Assembly: GCA_027492445.1 (NCBI GenBank)
Contig: JAPUES010000135.1
Location: 1 to 13,783, forward strand
Direction of reading: 5' to 3'
DNA: 13,783 bases
From: Sporomusaceae bacterium
Lineage (GTDB): Bacteria; Bacillota; Negativicutes; DSM-13327
Under the pieces are notes generated by a model. It worked only from the letters and a program-made list of their open reading frames with translations. It was not told the origin of the DNA and did not search any database. Shown in pieces: positions 1-5,826 of the stretch. The position numbers and the translations under genes were made by a program. Each line of letters opens with the position of its first letter. Within the stretch, counting starts at the first letter, position 1.

Positions 1-41
1 CTTTTGAATCAGTAATTAGACTTTTATTTAACTTACACTTC

Positions 42-1013
42 TTAGCCTCCAATGCGGGACATTCCTCTGTCACTCTTCCCCCCATGGGCTAAATAGTGTT
101 GTTTGGGTTTATTCCATACAATATCTCTTATTCTTTCTCGTAGTTCCCTATCAGAAATCCCTGATCGCAATTCATCCCCTAAGGAATATTCATGATTAGA
201 AAGTAAACATGGTTTTAAATATCCGTCAGGGGTAAGCCGAATGCGGTTACAAGAACTACAAAAATCTTGGGATACAGGGGCAATAAAGCCAATAGAACCT
301 TGATATCCCTCTATATTATAAATTTTAGCTGAACTATTATCACTTTTTACAGGAATCAGTGTAGGAAAGCCAACTGTTCTAAGCTGCTTTATTATTTCAT
401 CTGCTTTAAATAAATAATCTTCCCCAGTTGTAAAGGGCATATATTCAATAAACCTAATTTGATAGGGATTGTTAAGGGCTAAAGTCGCCATCTCCACAAT
501 TTCATCCGTATTAAAGCCTTTCATAACCACCATATTAATTTTAATTGGTCCAAGCCCAACTTCTTGGGTTTTCTTGATGCCCGCTAATACCTGAAGGAGC
601 TGATCTTGGCCCGTCAGTTTGATAAATCGTTCTCGCTGTAAGGTATCAAGGCTGACATTAATGCGATCAACTCCTGCCTGCTGTAATAAGGAAGCATATT
701 CCTTCAGCATACTACCATTTGTCGTCAAGGTTACTTCTTTGATACCAGGAATCATCTTAATCTTATGCAAAAAAGGTATTAACCCTTGCCGCATTAAAGG
801 TTCACCGCCAGTGATACGTACTTTATCCACCCCTAAACTAACAAAAGCACCAATAATCCGCAAGAATTCTTCATAACGTAAAATATCATTATTCTCTATC
901 CATTTAACACCATCCACCGGCATACAATATTGGCAACGAAAATTACATCTGTCCGTCACCGCTACCCGCAGATAATGAATGTGACGCCCTATCTTATCAT
1001 ATAATCCAGTCAA
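42..1013 (-). CDS. moaA: GTP 3',8-cyclase MoaA (molybdenum cofactor biosynthesis)
   Basis: A radical SAM enzyme that, with MoaC, converts GTP to cyclic pyranopterin monophosphate, the first step of molybdopterin synthesis in the cytoplasm. The 323-residue product has the usual family length. The radical SAM cluster motif CxxxCxxC is at C23, C27 and C30, followed by a GGEP motif near residue 70. The second, GTP-binding cluster motif CxxC-x13-C is at C252, C255 and C269. The protein ends in the conserved Gly-Gly (MSRIGG) typical of functional MoaA. The start is a TTG (1011-1013) preceded at short spacing by GTGAGGA; the nearby upstream ATG is out of frame, and homology begins directly after this TTG. 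The gene lies downstream of a probable terminator, so it probably has its own promoter. Its presence fits the need of the upstream molybdenum hydroxylase for cofactor. Confidence 0.95.
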   Translation of the reverse strand: MTGLYDKIGRHIHYLRVAVTDRCNFRCQYCMPVDGVKWIENNDILRYEEFLRIIGAFVSLGVDKVRITGGEPLMRQGLIPFLHKIKMIPGIKEVTLTTNGSMLKEYASLLQQAGVDRINVSLDTLQRERFIKLTGQDQLLQVLAGIKKTQEVGLGPIKINMVVMKGFNTDEIVEMATLALNNPYQIRFIEYMPFTTGEDYLFKADEIIKQLRTVGFPTLIPVKSDNSSAKIYNIEGYQGSIGFIAPVSQDFCSSCNRIRLTPDGYLKPCLLSNHEYSLGDELRSGISDRELRERIRDIVWNKPKQHYLAHGGKSDRGMSRIGG

Positions 1014-1044
1014 CTTTCCTCACCATCCATTTCCCATACCTTAG

Positions 1045-1073
1045 CTTTTAAAAATATCTGAATTTAATCTCAA
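1045..1073 (-). promoter_or_regulatory. candidate sigma-A promoter of moaA
   Basis: On the minus strand a TTGAGA box (1068-1073, 5 of 6 matches to the -35 consensus) is separated by 17 nt from TAAAAG (1045-1050, 4 of 6 matches to -10). It sits in an AT-rich gap 32 nt upstream of the moaA TTG and downstream of the hairpin at 1138-1170. Matched by eye only; AT-rich DNA gives chance matches. Confidence 0.35.
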
Positions 1074-1137
1074 TTTAACATAGTTTATCTTTAAAAGTAA
1101 AGGAAACTCAATACAAATGTTGCTTTATAACACAAAA

Positions 1138-1170
1138 GACAGATGCAGTGTTTAAAACACCACATCTGTC
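1138..1170 (-). terminator. rho-independent terminator after the IIB-like gene
   Basis: An interrupted inverted repeat: an outer 8-bp stem (GACAGATG/CATCTGTC), a CA/CA internal mismatch, then an inner GTGTT/AACAC stem. It begins 11 nt after the stop codon of the small gene at 1182-1487. On the minus strand the stem is followed by TTTTGTGTT. The plus strand is also T-rich after the stem (CTTTATTTT), so it looks bidirectional, though no plus-strand gene is seen here. Confidence 0.7.
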
Positions 1171-1181
1171 CTTTATTTTCA

Positions 1182-1487
1182 TTACTTATTCATTAATTCA
1201 AGGCCGAGATCAAGCAATCCTTCATGGTCGCCATACTGATGCCCCTCAATAACCTGCAAGGGAATATGTGCTGGGATGACAGCTTTTATATTATTTAGGT
1301 ACTTTTTCAACCGAGGGGTCACTAACACAACGCCAATGTGTTCAAAGTTCACACCATGAAATAAAGCTCCTGCGGCCCCCAAGAATATATCGACCTTTAA
1401 TTTACGTTCATAGGCTATGTTTTTCATACTTTCTACTACGGTACTGAAGGAAAATCCTCCATCAGAAATAACTAGAATATTCTTCAT
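1182..1487 (-). CDS. small PTS IIB-like (lactose/cellobiose type) protein lacking the active cysteine
   Basis: A 101-residue cytoplasmic protein. The start ATG at 1485-1487 is chosen over a longer in-frame ATG (1586) because GGAGGAG sits about 5 nt upstream of it and the Rossmann-like fold begins there (MKNILVISDGG). The layout matches PTS IIB domains of the lactose/cellobiose class: a first beta strand with a loop rich in Gly/Ser (ISDGGFSFST), a helix, VDIF, then VVLVTPRLKKYLNNIK and a final IPLQVIEGHQYG that parallels the family's IP-V-VID--YG. However, the loop cysteine that carries the phosphate in IIB enzymes is replaced (ISDGG), and the protein contains no cysteine. No IIA, IIC or HPr gene is nearby. 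A sensory or binding role is possible, but the function is unknown. The family assignment rests on pattern resemblance and is only moderately sure. Confidence 0.75.
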   Translation of the reverse strand: MKNILVISDGGFSFSTVVESMKNIAYERKLKVDIFLGAAGALFHGVNFEHIGVVLVTPRLKKYLNNIKAVIPAHIPLQVIEGHQYGDHEGLLDLGLELMNK

Positions 1488-1545
1488 AAAACTCCTCCAC
1501 TTCTTAACCTTTTTATCATTGCCAAAAGAATCTATCTCTGGGCTC

Positions 1546-1586
1546 TTATCTATATAATAATAGATAACCTCTGCAGATTTTGTCAC
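1546..1586 (-). promoter_or_regulatory. candidate promoter with a palindrome over the -10 box
   Basis: On the minus strand GTGACA (1581-1586, 5 of 6 to -35) is 18 nt from TATTAT (1557-1562, 5 of 6 to -10), upstream of the IIB-like gene. An 8-bp perfect inverted repeat TTATCTAT/ATAGATAA (1546-1553 and 1560-1567, 6-nt spacer) overlaps the -10 box, the placement expected for a repressor operator. It is also AT-rich enough to arise by chance. Confidence 0.4.
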
Positions 1587-1650
1587 ACCAAGGAACTCTG
1601 ATATGAAAATTTTTACACTGCCCTTTTTATAGAGGTTGCCCTCTTATGTC

Positions 1651-3372
1651 TCATCGTTTTTGTGGATGATAATGAGTATGAAGAAGCTGATGTGATTTTT
1701 CTCCTAAGGGTTTTCCAAGCCAAGTATTATAAAGTTCTATTACGGCTGGATTATGATGGGATTTACGCACCTTAGCAACCGTATCACATTCATAGATAGA
1801 ATCCATTCTTTTTTGCCGTAAATCTGTCGATCGTATAGCAGGCTGACCGCCACCGCCGATACAGCCGCCTGGGCAGGCCATAATTTCAATGAAGTGGTAA
1901 TCCGTTTCCCCTTTTTTTACTTTTTCCATGAGTGTTCTAGCATGGCTCAAGGTATGGGCAACGGCAACTTTTACAGTACGTTCACCAATTTGTACTTTCC
2001 CTTCTTTTATCCCTGCTAAACCACGTACTTCCTTAAAATCAATACATTCTAATTCCTTACCTGTCACCACTTCATAAACGGTCCGTAGAGCAGCTTCCAT
2101 AACTCCGCCTGTAGCGCCAAAAATAACGCCTGCCCCAGTGCTAATCCCCATAGGAGCATCAAATTCTTCTGCTGGCAATGCCGTAAAATCAAGTCCCTGT
2201 TCACGAATCATCATGGCTAGTTCACTGGTCGTTACGACATAATCAACATCCTGATAGCCACTAGACTTCATTTCCTCTCGCACTGCTTCTGCTTTCTTCG
2301 CCGTACAAGGCATAATAGCCACGGAAATAATATCCTTAGGATTGATTCCTGCTTTCTCCCCATAATAGGTTTTCACCAAGGCACCAAACATTTGCTGAGG
2401 AGACTTGGCAGTAGATAGATGATCTAACAACTCTGGATATATAAGTTCGACAAAATTAACCCACCCAGGACTACAAGAAGTAATCATCGGTAATTTACCA
2501 CCATGGTTCAGGCGTTCTAATAGTTCAAAACCTTCTTCCATAATGGTAAGATCCGCCGCAAAATTCGTATCAAACACCCGATCAAAGCCAAGCATTTTTA
2601 GGGCGGTTACCATTTTCCCCGTTACAATTGTCCCGTGGGGATGGCCTAAGGCTTCCCCTAAAGCAACCCTCACTGCGGGAGCCGTCTGAACAACGACATG
2701 TTTACTAGGGTCACCTAATGCCTGCCATACCAAGGCCGTATCATCCTTAATGGTAATGGCACCTGTAGGGCATACCGCTGCACATTGTCCGCAATAGGTA
2801 CAGGCTACTTCATGTAACCCTTGCTGAAAGGCTGGTACTACCGTCGTCGTAAACCCACGATTGGCAAAGCTATAAACATGCATCCCCTGACGATCACTAC
2901 AGACCCGCACACAGCGACCACAAAGAATACATTTACTTTGGTCATGTACAATAGCAGGATTGCCTGTATCAATGGGATAATTTTTCCGTTCCCCCTCAAA
3001 GCGCACCTTCCGAATACCAAGGTCACTGGCAATGTTTTGTAGTTCACAGTTTAAGTTTCTTTGACACGACAAACAATCTTGAGGATGGTTGGCAAGCAAT
3101 AGCTCTACTACTAGTTTACGAGCCTCACGCACAGCCGCAGTCGTTGTACGTATTACCATGCCGTCATGCACTGGATATACACAAGCTGCTACCAACGTAC
3201 GTGCCCCTGCCACTTCTACCATACAGACCCGGCACTTGCCTTCCGTTCTAAGCTCTGGATGATAACACAATGTGGGTATATTAATTCCAATCGCCTGAGC
3301 GACTTGGAGCACTGTAGAATTTTTAGCAGCTTCAACTTTTTGTCCATCAATTGTTACACCAATCATTTCCAT
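1651..3372 (-). CDS. hydA: [FeFe] hydrogenase catalytic subunit of a trimeric NADH-linked hydrogenase
   Basis: Catalytic subunit that makes or consumes H2, 573 residues from the ATG at 3370-3372. That start has AGGAGG at 3380-3385 with 7-nt spacing; a longer frame would run into hydB. Domains in order: plant-type [2Fe-2S] (C36, C47, C50, C64); His-ligated cluster (H96, C100, C103, C109); two [4Fe-4S] motifs (C148/151/154/158 and C191/194/197/201); then the H-cluster domain. H-cluster motif L1 is TSCSPGW at about 298-304, L2 is MPCTAKKAE (C356) and L3 is EIMACPGGCIGGGGQP (C500, C504). The small-subunit-like tail (SHHNP...GEKSHQLLHTHY) is present. L1 has Ser301 where the textbook motif TSCCPxW has its second Cys. 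The gene lies 22 nt after hydB and forms a complex with HydB and HydC. The trimeric layout allows NADH/ferredoxin coupling; true bifurcation is inferred. Confidence 0.95.
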   Translation of the reverse strand: MEMIGVTIDGQKVEAAKNSTVLQVAQAIGINIPTLCYHPELRTEGKCRVCMVEVAGARTLVAACVYPVHDGMVIRTTTAAVREARKLVVELLLANHPQDCLSCQRNLNCELQNIASDLGIRKVRFEGERKNYPIDTGNPAIVHDQSKCILCGRCVRVCSDRQGMHVYSFANRGFTTTVVPAFQQGLHEVACTYCGQCAAVCPTGAITIKDDTALVWQALGDPSKHVVVQTAPAVRVALGEALGHPHGTIVTGKMVTALKMLGFDRVFDTNFAADLTIMEEGFELLERLNHGGKLPMITSCSPGWVNFVELIYPELLDHLSTAKSPQQMFGALVKTYYGEKAGINPKDIISVAIMPCTAKKAEAVREEMKSSGYQDVDYVVTTSELAMMIREQGLDFTALPAEEFDAPMGISTGAGVIFGATGGVMEAALRTVYEVVTGKELECIDFKEVRGLAGIKEGKVQIGERTVKVAVAHTLSHARTLMEKVKKGETDYHFIEIMACPGGCIGGGGQPAIRSTDLRQKRMDSIYECDTVAKVRKSHHNPAVIELYNTWLGKPLGEKSHQLLHTHYHPQKR

Positions 3373-3394
3373 AGGCTTCCCTCCTGTTGTAGCA

Positions 3395-5185
3395 TCATCC
3401 CTTAGTAATTGCCTTGAAGGGACATTTGGGCAGACAAGCACCGCACTTAATACATTTAAATTGATCAATTTTATGTATTGTTTTCTTTTCACCGCTAATG
3501 GCTTCCACCGGGCATTCTTTTATGCACAAGCCGCAACCCTTGCAGGATTCATGAATACTATATTTTGTCATTCCCGTACAAACGCCTGCTGGACAACGTT
3601 TTTCCTTAATATGAGCTTCATATTCATTACGGAAATACTGTAAGGTACTTAGTACTGGATTGGGCGCTGTTTGCCCTAAACCACAAAGAGAAGTAAGCTT
3701 AATATTTTTCGCTAGCCCTTCTAGTAGATCAATATCCCCTTCCTGCCCTTGGCTTTCCGTAATACGAGTAAGAATTTCCAGCATACGCTTCGTACCTTCC
3801 CGACAAGGTGTGCATTTCCCGCAAGACTCTGATTGTGTGAAGTGTATAAAAAACTTAGAAATGTCAACCATGCAAGTTGTCTCATCCATCACTACCAAAC
3901 CACCAGAACCCATCATGGCACCTACCTGCAGTAAGGAATCATAATCAATGGACATATCTAACAGACTCTCTGGTAAACAGCCCCCGGAAGGACCACCAAT
4001 TTGCACGGCTTTAAATTTCTTACCCCCTTGAATCCCGCCACCAATATCATAGATAATCTCTTTCATGGTAATACCCATGGGTACTTCCGCGAGCCCAGTA
4101 TGGTTAATACGACCCGTCAGAGCAAACACCTTGGTACCCTTACTGCCTTCAGTACCAATTGCTGCATACCATTCCCCACCTTTGGTGATAATTGGCGGCA
4201 CATTGGCAAAAGTCTCTACATTATTAATATTCGTTGGTTTGCCCCACAATCCAGAAATTGCAGGAAAGGGAGGTCGATTACGCGGCGTGCCTCGTTTGCC
4301 TTCAATGGAAGATAATAAAGCCGTTTCTTCGCCACATACGAACGCTCCCGCCCCTTCTTTAATTTTTAAACGAAAATTAAAACCCGTTCCCAATATATTT
4401 TCACCAATAAAGCCTCTTTCTTCTGCTTGTTTAATGGCGATTTGCAATCGTTTAATAGCTAAGGGATACTCTGCCCGCACATAAAAATAACCTTCCTCTG
4501 CACCAATAGCATAACCACAGATTGCCATGCCTTCAATTACCCGATGAGGGTCGCCCTCAAGGACGCTACGATCCATAAAGGCCCCTGGATCACCTTCATC
4601 TGCATTACAGATTACATATTTTTTGTCACTGACTGCCCCCCGCGTAATACCCCATTTTCGGCCAGTGGGAAAACCGCCGCCCCCTCGTCCTCGCAGTCCT
4701 GATTTTTTGATTTCTGTCACAACTTCTTCCGGTTCCATCGTTCTTACTACTTTATCTAAAGCTTCATAACCACTGACAGCAATGTATTCATTAATATCTT
4801 CAGGATCTAAATGACCGCAGTTTGCCAAAACAATCCGCATTTGTTTTTTATAAAAGTCTAAATCCTTGTAATGAGGAATAGCCTCGACAGCACCAAGTTC
4901 TTTAAATAACAACCGTTCAACAATACGTCCCGCCGATAAATGTTCTGCCACAATATCCCTAACATCCGTTTCTTGGACATGGATATAAAATATCCCTTCC
5001 GGATAAATAATAACGAGGGGCCCCATTTCACAAAAACCATGGCAACCCGTTTCTACAATTTTCACTTCTTTATCAAGACCTGTTATGGCTAGTTGTTCTC
5101 GAAAAGCAGTTGCAACTTTTTTTGACCCTGACGAGATACAACCCGTACCAGCACAAATAAGCACACGAACTTTAAATTGTTCCAT
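3395..5185 (-). CDS. hydB: NuoF-like NADH-binding, flavin subunit of the hydrogenase
   Basis: A 596-residue diaphorase subunit carrying FMN, the NAD(H) site and several Fe-S clusters, homologous to NuoF and HndC. In order: an N-terminal thioredoxin-like [2Fe-2S] domain (C11, C16, C48, C52); the glycine-rich GRGGGGFPTGRKWG segment near residue 170 for nucleotide/FMN; the NuoF-type cluster ESCGKCTPCREGTKRM; and a C-terminal 2x[4Fe-4S] ferredoxin domain (CKGCGLCIKECP, then CIKCGACLPKCP). The N- and C-terminal extensions relative to respiratory NuoF are characteristic of soluble trimeric hydrogenases and related NAD-linked enzymes. The ATG at 5185 has an AGGAGGGG ribosome site. It is 37 nt downstream of hydC and 22 nt upstream of hydA, consistent with one transcript. 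The identity of this subunit is secure. Confidence 0.95.
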   Translation of the reverse strand: MEQFKVRVLICAGTGCISSGSKKVATAFREQLAITGLDKEVKIVETGCHGFCEMGPLVIIYPEGIFYIHVQETDVRDIVAEHLSAGRIVERLLFKELGAVEAIPHYKDLDFYKKQMRIVLANCGHLDPEDINEYIAVSGYEALDKVVRTMEPEEVVTEIKKSGLRGRGGGGFPTGRKWGITRGAVSDKKYVICNADEGDPGAFMDRSVLEGDPHRVIEGMAICGYAIGAEEGYFYVRAEYPLAIKRLQIAIKQAEERGFIGENILGTGFNFRLKIKEGAGAFVCGEETALLSSIEGKRGTPRNRPPFPAISGLWGKPTNINNVETFANVPPIITKGGEWYAAIGTEGSKGTKVFALTGRINHTGLAEVPMGITMKEIIYDIGGGIQGGKKFKAVQIGGPSGGCLPESLLDMSIDYDSLLQVGAMMGSGGLVVMDETTCMVDISKFFIHFTQSESCGKCTPCREGTKRMLEILTRITESQGQEGDIDLLEGLAKNIKLTSLCGLGQTAPNPVLSTLQYFRNEYEAHIKEKRCPAGVCTGMTKYSIHESCKGCGLCIKECPVEAISGEKKTIHKIDQFKCIKCGACLPKCPFKAITKG

Positions 5186-5222
5186 TTTCCCCTCCTACTA
5201 CGCAAAAAAGTCCTTCTGGATA

Positions 5223-5717
5223 TTATGTATATTTCGAAAGAATTTTATGTGTTTTTTCTGGTGTGAGACGGCCATAAGTATCTTCATTAATCATTAATAC
5301 TGGTGCCAAACCGCATGCACCAATGCAGGCCACTGTTTCTAAGGTGAATAATAAATCTGGCGTAGTACTGCCAGCTTTAATTGCAAGCTGATTTTCAATG
5401 GACTGTAAGATAGCTTTAGCACCACGCACATGACAAGCCGTACCAAGACAAACACGAATGACATGTTTCCCTCGGGCCGTTAGATGAAACTGAGAATAAA
5501 AAGTAACAACTCCATAAATTTGGCTTACGGGAATATTCATCTTTTCTGCAATATGATAAATCACTTCTTTAGGCAAATAACCATAAGTATGTTGCGTATC
5601 CTGTAATACAGGGATTAAGGCCCCTTCTACCCCTTGATATTTTTTTAATATTTCATCTAATTTAGGAAATGAGTTACCATTTCCACCACAGCAGCATTTT
5701 GACTGGTTGTTCTTCAT
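5223..5717 (-). CDS. hydC: NuoE-like [2Fe-2S] subunit of the hydrogenase
   Basis: A 164-residue thioredoxin-fold subunit homologous to NuoE and HndA that passes electrons to or from the flavin subunit. The [2Fe-2S] ligands are visible as C90-x4-C95 (CLGTAC) and C131-x3-C135 (CIGAC), with the family's GVVTFYSQF segment near residue 70. The N-terminus carries a short extra stretch, QSKCCCGGNGNS, with three consecutive cysteines before the usual start of homology. The ATG at 5715-5717 has AGGAGG 6 nt upstream, so the Cys-rich leader is probably translated. It is the first gene of hydC-hydB-hydA, with a 94-nt gap before it that could hold a promoter. Confidence 0.93.
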   Translation of the reverse strand: MKNNQSKCCCGGNGNSFPKLDEILKKYQGVEGALIPVLQDTQHTYGYLPKEVIYHIAEKMNIPVSQIYGVVTFYSQFHLTARGKHVIRVCLGTACHVRGAKAILQSIENQLAIKAGSTTPDLLFTLETVACIGACGLAPVLMINEDTYGRLTPEKTHKILSKYT

Positions 5718-5770
5718 AGCATCCTCCTACTGAGAAGTTAGACCTAGAACCTACCTTTAACAATCTTGCT

Positions 5771-5798
5771 TTTATCTTTTTACAATAGATTATGTAAA
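5771..5798 (-). promoter_or_regulatory. candidate promoter of the hydCBA operon
   Basis: On the minus strand TTTACA (5793-5798, 5 of 6 to -35) is separated by 16 nt from GATAAA (5771-5776, 4 of 6 to -10), about 54 nt upstream of the hydC ATG. It lies in the only sizeable gap between xdh and hydC. This is a weak match by eye; the operon could equally be read through from xdh. Confidence 0.3.
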
Positions 5799-5800
5799 GC

Positions 5801-5826
5801 AGCAGCTATCCTTAGGATAAGCTGCT
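5801..5826 (-). terminator. hairpin spanning the xdh stop codon
   Basis: Arms AGCAGCT (5801-5807) and AGCTGCT (5820-5826), extended by ATCC/GGAT with one bulged A, close a 3-nt loop that is the xdh stop codon (5812-5814). The run of seven T lies on the plus-strand side; on the minus strand the stem is followed only by GCTTTACATAA. It is therefore a poor intrinsic terminator for the xdh transcript and may instead be a pause site or 3'-end stabiliser between xdh and hydC. Confidence 0.35.

Noticed and set aside
619..876. Plus-strand open frames opposite moaA, hydA, hydB, xdh, hyuA, ygeW and ygeY (for example 619-876, 4065-4484, 9405-9761)
   Set aside because: They lie antisense within well-conserved genes, have no family motifs or good ribosome sites, and their composition looks like the reverse complement of coding DNA.
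1631..1644. AGAGG-GCAA-CCTCT hairpin after hydA as a terminator
   Set aside because: Only a 5-bp stem, and the minus strand continues ATAAAAAGG with no T-run; transcription may read into the IIB-like gene.
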